Below, piece by piece: positions 1 through 6,284 of a stretch of DNA of 6,683 bases. Made by a program: the position numbers and the translations under genes. Source of the DNA: RGIG464 sp045643185. Lineage in GTDB: Bacteria; Myxococcota_A; Bradymonadia; UBA4248. The notes below the pieces were generated by a model. It made no database searches. It was not told the origin of the DNA and saw only the letters and a program-made list of their open reading frames with translations. How positions within the stretch are numbered: position 1 is the stretch's first letter; every line of letters begins with the position of its first letter. The stretch is taken from positions 1-6,683 of the forward strand of contig JAZUKH010000206.1 of the NCBI GenBank assembly GCA_045643185.1, read 5' to 3'.

Positions 1-124
1 GTTTTCGTCGCTATGCTATCGCATACGCGCCGTTTTCGTCGCTATGCTATCGCATACGCGCCGTTTTCGTCGCTATGCTGTCGCATACGCGCCGTTTTCG
101 TCGCTATGCTATCGCATACGCGCC
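1..124. repeat. Tandem array of a 31-bp unit, four copies, open at the left edge
   Basis: Four head-to-tail copies start at 1, 32, 63 and 94, each 31 bp long with no spacers. They are identical except for one A-to-G change at position 80 in the third copy. Each unit contains a short inverted repeat, TATGC-TATC-GCATA, able to form a 5-bp stem with a 4-base loop; the single variant base lies in that loop (TGTC in copy 3). The array begins at base 1, so more copies probably lie upstream. There is no convincing reading frame. The lack of spacers rules out a CRISPR array. Function is unknown; it may be an intergenic satellite, and related sequence seems to recur near 6260. Confidence 0.93.
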
Positions 125-561
125 GTGAATGTGGGCCCGACATGGTTGAGACGTTGTGAAACAGGGGTCGTTGGGCTAAGTGGGGTCAAATTTCCCCCAA
201 TCGGTGTTTCGTCGGCCGTGTTGTTTGAAGCAAGGACAGGATTGAGGTCAAATGACCCCGTTGTTGGACAAGTCAGCCGTTTGGATCGAACGCGGTGCCG
301 TGTGAAAATTGAGTTTGATTCGGCCCAAACTTGAGCCCCAACGACGCTCGTATCCAAAAGTCGAATCGTGCGCAAAACGTGATCTGGTCTTGCTTTCGCA
401 CAAAATGACGTGAAAGCCAAAGTGATTTTTGAATGCGTGTCCGCGGCCTTGGATGAACGGTTAAAGAGAAAGGACGCGGACTTAAAATGGCCCTTGGATC
501 CACTGGGGTTGTCTGGTATTTTTTATTGTTTTGGAACTGAAATTGCACTTGGTTTTCCCGA
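125..561. other. Gene-free stretch upstream of the DUF4157 gene
   Basis: No reading frame here has a credible start, ribosome binding site or recognisable product. Two sites share the core GGTCAAAT: GGGGTCAAATTTCCCC at 183-198, and the near-perfect palindrome GGTCAAATGACC at about 247-258. A 7-bp inverted pair, GTCCGCG (439-445) and CGCGGAC (475-481), has a 29-base gap. The last part (about 515-560) is AT-rich and leads into the putative promoter of the downstream gene. Nothing else was recognised. Confidence 0.6.
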
Positions 562-567
562 TATACT
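543..567 (+). promoter_or_regulatory. Possible promoter of the DUF4157 gene
   Basis: TATACT at 562-567 is a good -10 match in an AT-rich setting. The best -35-like hexamer nearby, TTGCAC at 543-548, is only 13 bases away, which is shorter than the usual 16-18, so only the -10 part is well supported. A start of transcription near 574 would place a small hairpin at the very 5' end of the RNA: GCGCCA (575-580), loop TCTAT, TGGTGC (586-591), with one G-U pair. The leader would be about 45 bases. Confidence 0.35.
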
Positions 568-608
568 AATGTCTGCGCCATCTATTGGTGCGTCATTTTT
601 AATGATGT

Positions 609-613
609 GAGGA
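609..613 (+). promoter_or_regulatory. Ribosome binding site fixing the ATG start at 619
   Basis: GAGGA lies five bases before the ATG at 619. The reading frame also opens with a GTG at 607, but that codon overlaps this Shine-Dalgarno sequence and has no purine-rich site of its own. The ATG at 619 is therefore the better start and removes four residues from the longest reading. Confidence 0.75.
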
Positions 614-618
614 CAGTT

Positions 619-3135
619 ATGGAACGTAAACAGAACAAAATCATGCAGGCACTTGAAGCATTTCGCGTTGAATTGTCATCGATGCGTGATGCCCGCAAGG
701 CTGTGGATCTGTATCAGGCTTTTGACCGTCTGTATTTGGATTATCAGGAAGGTCATATCGACGAAGCTGAGGCGGAATCTCGTCTTAATTCGCTTCGCAG
801 CATGAAATCGTCCAACGAAGTTGCGAATGAAGAACTTCGCGTTTCTCGTCATTCCAATTCTCTGCGTCAGCAAGTTTTGGCGCGTAACCATAAGAATTTG
901 GCTGAACGCATGTTGGCGATGCCCCGCGGAACGTGGGATCGCAGCCATGTCGAAGTCGTTCAGCAGGCAATTTCCGTGTTGGCTAAAAACGATGCGGATC
1001 ATATTTCCCTCGAGTTGCAAAAACGACTGAGCGACAGCGTTTGGGCGGCCAACTACGAATTGGCGGATTCGATCCAGACGATCGATGAACAACGAAATGC
1101 CATGACCGATATGCTCAATGCGCTCGTTTCACACGAAGCTGAAATAGGGTATCAGTCAGACGAGGCTCAGCGAATCGTCGCCAATGACGTCAAAAAACAA
1201 GCGATCGACGCGGCTGTTTCAAAAGCTCAGACGGATGCCCTCCGTCAACAGATCGAAAATGCTCAAAAAGCTGCTCAAAAGCTCGACGTTTCCGAAAAAT
1301 ACGTGGCTAAGCTCGAAGAAGACTATGCCGCACAACAAAATGCCTTGCGTGCTGCTGGACAGAGCGCTGAAACGCGCGAAGCCGTTAAGCGCGCCGTTGA
1401 ATCCATTCACCATGCAAGTCGAGAACTCGTCGCGGCTGAATTCACAAAACTTCGCGCTATCCAGGCAAATCTTGCAAAACAGCTCGCTACGAATAACGAT
1501 CCTCAGACGAAAGAGATCGCTCAGGCCACGTTTGGTGCGCTTGCACATGACTTCGATGCTTCCGATGCCAGTTTGCTCGCGAATAACGTCGACACGCTGA
1601 AATCGCTCGCCAAGTCGATGAACGACACTGACGCCCTGAAACAACTCAATGAGGTCGCTCAACACGCGAGATCCGCTCAGGCGCTTGCACAGTTTAACGT
1701 CGCTGATGCCGAGATCGAGAACGATGATAAGTCGGGCGCGCTCCTCGAAGCTCGTATGATGTACGAACAGAATCGTATGAAATACGAACAACAGGCTCGT
1801 TACGCCGATCACGCGGCCGATATGCTCAAAGCACTCGACAACAGTGCCTCGATTCCCGATTACTCGGCTCGTAAACATCAAAATGCGCCTAAACTCAATG
1901 ACATGGCTCCCTCAAAGGCGCTTCGTGACGCCACTCAGGCACTCAAATATGTCCGCTCGCTCGCTCAGAGCGTGCAGTCTAACGATGTTGGCCTCTACGC
2001 GCCGTATGCCGGGGCTGAGATGAACAAAAACATGGAAGCCGCGCTTAAACTGGCTGATAGCTCGACACCAATGCCGACCGCGATCCCAACCATTCAGTCA
2101 AAACGCGCTCGCCGATCAAATCAGCTCATGGCTGATGTCCGACAGGTCGCTTATATGCCTTCGGTCCGTAGCGAAATGGGCTTTAACGCCACTCGTTACA
2201 AAATGATTGACGAAATGGCTGAACGCCCACTCTTCAAACGCGTCAAGTTCGATCACAATAACAAAGAAGCGAACGAATTATTGCCCGCACTCTACCAGGC
2301 TGCTGGTATTCGCATGAAAAAAGCGGATACGCCGCTTCGTAAGTCTAACGGCATGATGGATCTCAATACCTCTAACTTCGAGATCATGAAGATCATCGAA
2401 AGCCAGTTCGACAGCAGCATGAAGATTCGTGATGACTTCCAGAGCCTTGCCAATGGCCCGGAACAAAGCCGCGAAAATGCTGATACGCCTGTGGGACGTG
2501 CCACGGCTGTCATCTCCGACTGGATCGATAATCGTCATAATAATCATCGAAATTATACGGATACGCAGAGCCTCGTGAGATCCGGTAAAATGGGCGCTCG
2601 CGAGGTTTCCACCTCACTTCGCTCTGAAGGCATGGTTTTGCCGAAATCCGTTCAGGAAAAATTAACACCGTTCCTCGGTTTTGATATCTCGAACATCAAG
2701 ATCTACACGGGTCCGATCTCCGCGATGGCGTCGGCGGCTATGGGCGCTCAGGCCTTCACGCTCGGAAAGAGCATCTTCTTTGGCGAAAAGAAATTCGACT
2801 TCAATTCACCTGAAGGACTCGCCTTGCTCGCACACGAATTGACCCATACCACCCACTTCAACTCCGGCGACTCCGTCAACGCGAAGGAAGAAGCGGCTGA
2901 AAGCATGGAAGCACGCGTTCTCAAAGCCTTTGGTGGGGCCGAGAAATCCCTCGCACTCGAATCCAATTGCAAAAATTGCAAACCCACTTCGACCTCTTCC
3001 AACGTGGTGGCGCCTCACTCGGTGGGGGCTCGCCCAAGTTACAACGTCGAAGAAGTTTTCGACCGCGTCGCCGATGGCATCGTCGAAAAAATGATCGAAG
3101 CCATGAACGAAGAAAAACAGCGTAACGGCGTGTAA
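619..3135 (+). CDS. Large helical protein with C-terminal DUF4157 (eCIS core) zinc-metallopeptidase-like domain
   Basis: 838 residues from the ATG at 619. There is no signal peptide or membrane segment, so a cytoplasmic origin is expected. Residues 1-480 are almost entirely helical and rich in Ala, Gln, Glu and Lys, with coiled-coil character from about 60 to 340; residues 12-50 resemble a SHOCT-like helical pair, weakly. A Pro/Ser/Thr linker (about 478-494) ends in basic KRARR (495-499). Residues 500-660 are unrecognised. Residues 668-750 match DUF4157 (PF13699): the LPxSVxxKL opening, the IKIYTGP strand, the FTLGKSIFF segment, PEGLALLAHELTH and the zinc-binding HELTH (H739, E740, H743). Acidic residues 757-764 may supply a third ligand. 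C784 and C787 form a CxxC, and 808-838 is an amphipathic helix. In the family, DUF4157 is linked to contractile injection system cargo and is often N-terminal; here it is C-terminal. No injection-system gene is visible nearby. The domain call is firm; the function and the N-terminal half are unknown. Confidence 0.9.
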   Translation: MERKQNKIMQALEAFRVELSSMRDARKAVDLYQAFDRLYLDYQEGHIDEAEAESRLNSLRSMKSSNEVANEELRVSRHSNSLRQQVLARNHKNLAERMLAMPRGTWDRSHVEVVQQAISVLAKNDADHISLELQKRLSDSVWAANYELADSIQTIDEQRNAMTDMLNALVSHEAEIGYQSDEAQRIVANDVKKQAIDAAVSKAQTDALRQQIENAQKAAQKLDVSEKYVAKLEEDYAAQQNALRAAGQSAETREAVKRAVESIHHASRELVAAEFTKLRAIQANLAKQLATNNDPQTKEIAQATFGALAHDFDASDASLLANNVDTLKSLAKSMNDTDALKQLNEVAQHARSAQALAQFNVADAEIENDDKSGALLEARMMYEQNRMKYEQQARYADHAADMLKALDNSASIPDYSARKHQNAPKLNDMAPSKALRDATQALKYVRSLAQSVQSNDVGLYAPYAGAEMNKNMEAALKLADSSTPMPTAIPTIQSKRARRSNQLMADVRQVAYMPSVRSEMGFNATRYKMIDEMAERPLFKRVKFDHNNKEANELLPALYQAAGIRMKKADTPLRKSNGMMDLNTSNFEIMKIIESQFDSSMKIRDDFQSLANGPEQSRENADTPVGRATAVISDWIDNRHNNHRNYTDTQSLVRSGKMGAREVSTSLRSEGMVLPKSVQEKLTPFLGFDISNIKIYTGPISAMASAAMGAQAFTLGKSIFFGEKKFDFNSPEGLALLAHELTHTTHFNSGDSVNAKEEAAESMEARVLKAFGGAEKSLALESNCKNCKPTSTSSNVVAPHSVGARPSYNVEEVFDRVADGIVEKMIEAMNEEKQRNGV

Positions 3136-3152
3136 GCCAACGTTGAAAGATT

Positions 3153-3193
3153 AAAAAAGCCCCTGGTGATCTGCTCACCAGGGGCTTTTTTTT
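3153..3193. terminator. Bidirectional intrinsic terminator between convergent genes
   Basis: A perfect 11-bp stem, GCCCCTGGTGA (3159-3169) and TCACCAGGGGC (3175-3185), with loop TCTGC. Eight T follow on the + strand (3186-3193) and six A precede it (3153-3158), so the structure has a U-tract in both directions. It lies 17 bases after the DUF4157 gene stop and 57 bases beyond the yqeY stop, so it can end both transcripts. Confidence 0.96.
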
Positions 3194-3250
3194 ACGTGTT
3201 GCTGCTAAGTTTATCGCTGCATCACGCGTTGTTATGCGCGAATGACTTGG

Positions 3251-3700
3251 TTAGGCGTCAAACTGAAGGGCATCGACGAGTTTCTTTGCCTCGTTGCCAG
3301 GGAAAACGCCCTTGATTTTGGGCATCAACGATTTCATCAGCTTGCCCACGTCTTTTTTGGACGTGATCTCAAGCTCTTTCACGAGATCATTGATGATCGT
3401 CTTGACTTCGTCTTCGCTGAGTTGCTTGGGCAAGAAGCTCTGGATGATTTCGAGTTCAAAGGTTTCTTTTTCAGCACGGTCGGTCGCGCCAACGAGGTTG
3501 TAGCTGTCGATCGCTTCGCGACGTTTTTTGGCTTCACGCGTCAAAACGGCGATTTCTTCTTCGTTCGAAAGGTCATGAAGCTTTTCTTTGGCTTCGGTTT
3601 TGAGTGAGTTTTCGACCAAGCGAAGGGCGTCGCGACGCGCGTTGTCGCGGGCTTTCATGGCAACGATGACTTGTTCATGGATATCCGTTGTGATGGACAT
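3251..3700 (-). CDS. yqeY: GatB/YqeY domain protein
   Basis: 149 residues, the usual length for stand-alone YqeY proteins. Family features seen in order are the N-terminal helical start, LSNEEEIAVLTREAKKRREA, ELEIIQSFLPKQLSEDEV, then KKDVGKLMKSLMPKIKG with the C-terminal helix. YqeY resembles the tRNA-binding tail domain of GatB, the subunit of the Asp-tRNA(Asn)/Glu-tRNA(Gln) amidotransferase, but stands alone; an effect on tRNA amidation is assumed from this homology, and its precise role is not established. It is expected to be a soluble cytoplasmic protein. An ATG at 3706 is also in frame, but AGGAG (3708-3712) is only one base from it and seven bases from the ATG at 3700, so the latter is preferred. 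The gene appears to be a single transcription unit between two terminators. Confidence 0.95.
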   Translation of the reverse strand: MSITTDIHEQVIVAMKARDNARRDALRLVENSLKTEAKEKLHDLSNEEEIAVLTREAKKRREAIDSYNLVGATDRAEKETFELEIIQSFLPKQLSEDEVKTIINDLVKELEITSKKDVGKLMKSLMPKIKGVFPGNEAKKLVDALQFDA

Positions 3701-3707
3701 GGGCATT

Positions 3708-3712
3708 CTCCT
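3708..3712 (-). promoter_or_regulatory. Ribosome binding site of yqeY, favouring the second ATG
   Basis: AGGAG on the minus strand is separated by seven bases from the ATG at 3700 and by one base from the ATG at 3706. Normal spacing is about 5-9 bases, so translation most likely begins at 3700 with MSITTDI. Confidence 0.75.
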
Positions 3713-3728
3713 AAATGGGGGTTGGGCT

Positions 3729-3779
3729 CAAAACACGGTGCTGTGTGGTGCCTGAATGGCACAAAAGGCGCGTGTTTTG
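3729..3779 (-). promoter_or_regulatory. Dyad-symmetric leader upstream of yqeY
   Basis: A perfect 9-bp outer inverted repeat, CAAAACACG (3729-3737) and CGTGTTTTG (3771-3779), encloses an inner hairpin GTGCC-TGAAT-GGCAC (3748-3762). On the minus strand this sits 17-67 bases before the Shine-Dalgarno sequence of yqeY, after the terminator of the upstream gene. It could be a folded 5' leader controlling yqeY or a binding site for a dimeric regulator. No T-run follows it in the yqeY direction, so it is not an ordinary terminator. It matches no riboswitch I recognise. Confidence 0.45.
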
Positions 3780-3801
3780 GACGCAAACATCATGATTTAG
3801 A

Positions 3802-3834
3802 CAAAAAGAAAACCGCACTTTTCAGGGTGCGGTT
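3802..3834 (-). terminator. Intrinsic terminator of the FHA-DUF4388 gene
   Basis: An 8-bp perfect stem, AACCGCAC (3811-3818) and GTGCGGTT (3827-3834), with an 8-base loop. Read on the minus strand it is followed by TTCTTTTTG, a good U-rich tail. It begins about 30 bases beyond the FHA gene stop and separates that gene from yqeY. Confidence 0.85.
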
Positions 3835-3865
3835 CTCTAGAATTAAGATTCGATCTCAGGCGAGG

Positions 3866-4882
3866 TTAGGCGCGTTTGAGATAATGATTTCGCACGAGGT
3901 GTGTGACCGCTTTGGTCGTTTCGATATCATCGGTGAGCTCACTGTTATTGAGAATGGATTCCATCGTGGGTTCATTCAAAGCGAGCTGGAACATATCGAG
4001 TTGTTCTTTTGTGAGATCGCTTAACTTCGCGGTGAGCGGGGTTTCGATCTGGAAGATGGTATCGTATGTGGGGACGTCATCACCGATGGCATCCATTTCG
4101 TCGATGATGCGCATGGCTTCCATAAGCATCGATTCGACAGTCTCGTTGATCGGATTTTCGAATTCGTAGGTCGCCATGGTATCGAGCAGGAAGGTGCCCT
4201 GTTTCCAGGTGATCATGCGATAGAAGGCCTTATCAACGGGGATAGCAAAGTTATTGTTGATCACCGAGCCATACACACGGCCTTCACGGAGGTAAATACG
4301 ACCTTCCGTGCCACCAGGCGTCGTAATGAACAGGCAACCAGTCTTCTTGCTGGAACCAAACAGCTGAAGCAGATCAGGCAAAGGAAGCTGGTCGAGGAGA
4401 CCAGACAGAACACCAGACTGCGTCCCTGCATGCTGCGTGTGGCTCGGCGAAGACGACGAAACCCGACCGGATGTCACACCCGGCGAAGGAATGCGAACAT
4501 CTTCGATGCTGGCATTGCCAAGGGTCGAAATACCAAGCGGCGCTGGCGGCGGATTGCTGCCATCGTTCTCTTCGTAAACGAGCTTGATGATCGAAGAACC
4601 GATCAAAATACGATCGCCTTCTTTCAGTTTCACGCTCGTGATCTTCTCGCCATTCACAAACGTGCCGTTTGTGCTGCCGAGATCTTCGATCCAAATCTCT
4701 GTATCCGTCGTCGTGATCTTGGCATGATGACGGCTGACCATGTCCTCTATTAGAACCATTTCAAGTTCGCTTGAACGGCCAATGATCAGTTCTTGATTCA
4801 TCTCAAGCGTAAATTCGCCACCAGCGTATTTGCCTGAGATAAACTTTAATACGTAACGTCCGGAACCAGGTGTATGCGTCAT
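3866..4882 (-). CDS. FHA domain plus DUF4388 (PATAN-like) protein
   Basis: 338 residues, soluble, with no signal peptide. The FHA domain spans about residues 9-104 and keeps the phosphothreonine-reading residues: G35-R36, S50-R51 with H53, the DLGSTNGTFVNG strand-loop with N72, and N77-G78. A Pro/Ser/Gly-rich linker (about 107-156) follows. DUF4388 spans about 157-265, opening with SGVLSGLLDQLPLPDLLQLF and continuing with KTGCLFI, GRIYLREGRVYGSV and the KAFYRMITWKQGTFLLD block. The C-terminal 60 residues look like a small helical or winged-helix module (LTKEQLDMFQLAL to the end). FHA domains bind phosphothreonine, and DUF4388 is common in myxobacterial signalling proteins, so a role downstream of Ser/Thr kinases is inferred; no kinase lies in the window. 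The ATG at 4882 lacks a clear ribosome binding site, so it may be on a leaderless or weakly initiated message. Confidence 0.93.
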   Translation of the reverse strand: MTHTPGSGRYVLKFISGKYAGGEFTLEMNQELIIGRSSELEMVLIEDMVSRHHAKITTTDTEIWIEDLGSTNGTFVNGEKITSVKLKEGDRILIGSSIIKLVYEENDGSNPPPAPLGISTLGNASIEDVRIPSPGVTSGRVSSSSPSHTQHAGTQSGVLSGLLDQLPLPDLLQLFGSSKKTGCLFITTPGGTEGRIYLREGRVYGSVINNNFAIPVDKAFYRMITWKQGTFLLDTMATYEFENPINETVESMLMEAMRIIDEMDAIGDDVPTYDTIFQIETPLTAKLSDLTKEQLDMFQLALNEPTMESILNNSELTDDIETTKAVTHLVRNHYLKRA

Positions 4883-4936
4883 GAATTCGTCATTCCCGAA
4901 AAAGTTGCTGAAAAATCCCCCAATTTCGCGTTCGTT

Positions 4937-4966
4937 AGTTTAATCCAATTCCTATGACTTTGGCAA
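4937..4966 (-). promoter_or_regulatory. Putative sigma-70-type promoter of the FHA-DUF4388 gene
   Basis: On the minus strand, TTGCCA (complement of 4961-4966) and TAAACT (complement of 4937-4942) are 18 bases apart. This lies about 55 bases before the ATG at 4882 in an AT-rich divergent intergenic region. The match is fair, and it is based on inspection only. Confidence 0.4.
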
Positions 4967-5102
4967 CTCTTTGATGTTCTCTTTTTGCTTCTCTCACTTT
5001 TTCTCGCTTCAAAAGGCGAAAATTTCCATTTTCGAACCCCATAACTTCCTGATTTACAATCATATTTCAATACTCAACACGCTTTCCTATGTTTCGTTTC
5101 GC

Positions 5103-5131
5103 TTGCATTGCGCGCACAATATCGGTAACAT
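5103..5131 (+). promoter_or_regulatory. Putative sigma-70-type promoter of the MBL-fold gene
   Basis: TTGCAT (5103-5108) and TAACAT (5126-5131) are separated by 17 bases. Transcription would start near 5138, about 43 bases before the ATG at 5181. If right, this excludes starts upstream of about 5140 for the hydrolase. Confidence 0.42.
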
Positions 5132-5180
5132 TTTTAACGTTTTTGTGCCCATTGGGGGCGCTATCTTTTTGGTGCTGGCA

Positions 5181-5978
5181 ATGACCTCCTTTACGATGAA
5201 TTTTTTGGGATCCGGAAATGCCCGATCAAAACCTCCGGTCAACTACAACACCAATGTACTCGTCACTGCTCCTCACGGAAAGTGGCTCATCGATTGCGGT
5301 ATTATGGGGCCACTCGCCCTCAAAAATGCCGGCGTACAGACCACGGACATTCAAGCCGCTTTCATCACACACATGCATGGCGACCATGTCTTTGGCATCG
5401 AAGAGATCCTCTTCGAGTCCTACTTTCGGCTGCACCGAAAATTTGGACTCCTCTTGCCCTCGCCCTTCATTGATCCAAATAACGAAAAGGGAGAGCACTT
5501 TTGGAACAACTATCTCCGTGCCTCGATGACTTCGGCCGTTTTGCAGCAAGACGAGTCCTATGTCCAGTTGCAGCTGGAAGACTATGCCGATGTGCAAGAA
5601 ATTTGCCCCGAGAAGACGTATGACTTCTTTGGCGTGCCCGTCCGGATCTTTCCAGTCCTGCATATCTGGAATCGTTCATCCTTCGGGATCTGCCTGGACG
5701 AGCGCGTGTTTTATACGTCTGATACGACCTTTTCACGTCAGGCGATCGAATCCTACTTCGAACAGGGCGCCGAGATCATCTTTCACGATGTCTCTTTCCT
5801 TCCTAAAAAACATGGTGGGGTCCACGCCGCTTTTGACGATCTCAAAACGTTGCCCCGTGAGTGGGCCGAAAAGATCGTTTTTATGCATTACGACGATTTC
5901 GTGACCAGCGAGCAAAAGAAAGTCGCCGAAGACCTCGGGTTCAGACTCGCTGGTTGTGGTCAGGTCTTTCAGTTCTAG
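5181..5978 (+). CDS. MBL-fold metallohydrolase, RNase Z / phosphodiesterase-like
   Basis: 265 residues from the ATG at 5181. The reading frame is open back to 4971, but that extension is AT-rich, hydrophobic and unlike the family; the fold begins with FTMNFLGSGNAR, the usual first strand of RNase Z-like proteins. The start is uncertain: GTG at 5172 and ATG at 5196 are alternatives, and none has a strong ribosome binding site. Metal ligands are in place: H64-M-H66-G-D68-H69, then H161 (VLHIW), the bridging D181 (YTSDTTF) and H236 (FMHYDD). HDVSF (202-206) corresponds to the HEATF-like segment of the RNase Z group, and H211/H215 lie where that group carries a further conserved His. A two-metal hydrolase acting on a phosphodiester is the likely chemistry; the substrate is not determined. 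It is shorter than typical RNase Z (about 300 or more residues), so tRNA 3' processing should not be assumed. Expected to be cytoplasmic. Confidence 0.88.
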   Translation: MTSFTMNFLGSGNARSKPPVNYNTNVLVTAPHGKWLIDCGIMGPLALKNAGVQTTDIQAAFITHMHGDHVFGIEEILFESYFRLHRKFGLLLPSPFIDPNNEKGEHFWNNYLRASMTSAVLQQDESYVQLQLEDYADVQEICPEKTYDFFGVPVRIFPVLHIWNRSSFGICLDERVFYTSDTTFSRQAIESYFEQGAEIIFHDVSFLPKKHGGVHAAFDDLKTLPREWAEKIVFMHYDDFVTSEQKKVAEDLGFRLAGCGQVFQF

Positions 5979-6006
5979 TCGCGACCGAGCTTTCAGTTCT
6001 AGTCGC
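5966..6006 (+). repeat. 17-bp direct duplication spanning the MBL gene stop codon
   Basis: CTTTCAGTTCTAGTCGC occurs at 5966-5982 and exactly again at 5990-6006, a period of 24 bases. The first copy contains the stop TAG (5976-5978). Because 24 is a multiple of three, the second copy places another FQF-stop in the same frame eight codons later. This looks like a short tandem duplication of the gene's 3' end. Confidence 0.9.
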
Positions 6007-6121
6007 TTCAAGATCGGGTGAGACTGCCACGAAATATTCGTTGTGGCGCAACGTCTTAGTTGCCTTGTAACTTCGAAGCGGCTGGCTTTGAGGCAATTTT
6101 TACTTTGATGGGTTCGTGGTT

Positions 6122-6167
6122 GCCGTCCTTGTGCGTTTTCAACGCACATACGGACGGCCTTTCGGCC
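6122..6167. repeat. Long stem-loop with an overlapping second hairpin
   Basis: GCCGTCC (6122-6128) pairs with GGACGGC (6152-6158), and inside it TGTGCGTT (6130-6137) pairs with AACGCACA (6141-6148) around loop TTC. That makes 15 bp with one small 1x3 internal loop. A second hairpin, GGCC-TTTC-GGCC (6156-6167), overlaps the outer arm, so the two structures are mutually exclusive. There is no T-run after either, so a terminator is not supported. Confidence 0.75.
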
Positions 6168-6253
6168 TATGCCCTCGTGCCTCAAACGGCAAAGCGCTGG
6201 GACGCATCTTGTCCATGGTTTCGCGCGTTGTCCTCAGGGCATACGGCCTTCAG

Positions 6254-6284
6254 TGCGCGGCTATTGCATACGCCGCGCAATTTT
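6254..6284 (+). repeat. GC-rich stem-loop before the 3' end of the MopE-repeat gene, possible weak terminator
   Basis: TGCGCGGC (6254-6261) and GCCGCGCA (6272-6279) form a perfect 8-bp stem around a 10-base loop, followed on the + strand by ATTTT. It could end + strand transcription from the MBL gene weakly. The loop region and right arm (6260-6273) match 13 of 14 bases of the 31-bp unit of the left-edge array. Confidence 0.55.

Noticed and set aside
1..124. CRISPR array
   Set aside because: The 31-bp units follow each other without any spacer sequence.
44..334. 96-residue + strand reading frame across the repeat array
   Set aside because: It is translated satellite DNA at its start, has no ribosome binding site, and its product has no recognisable features.
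410..610. 66-residue + strand reading frame before the DUF4157 gene
   Set aside because: GTG start without a Shine-Dalgarno sequence, overlaps the putative promoter and ribosome binding site, no family resemblance.
607..618. GTG at 607 as the start of the DUF4157 gene
   Set aside because: It overlaps the GAGGA site that is well spaced for the ATG at 619.
1219..1881. 220-residue minus strand frame inside the DUF4157 gene
   Set aside because: Shadow of the coding strand; the + frame is continuous with domain evidence and a ribosome binding site.
4879..5070. 63-residue minus strand frame overlapping the FHA gene start by ATGA
   Set aside because: The overlap looks operon-like, but the frame covers the AT-rich divergent promoter region, lacks a good ribosome binding site and gives a Lys/Ser-rich peptide with no domain.
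4971..5180. N-terminal extension of the MBL-fold protein
   Set aside because: Low-complexity AT-rich translation upstream of the first strand of the fold, and it overlaps a plausible promoter.
6122..6158. Intrinsic terminator for the MBL gene
   Set aside because: The stem is strong, but no T-run follows it on either strand.
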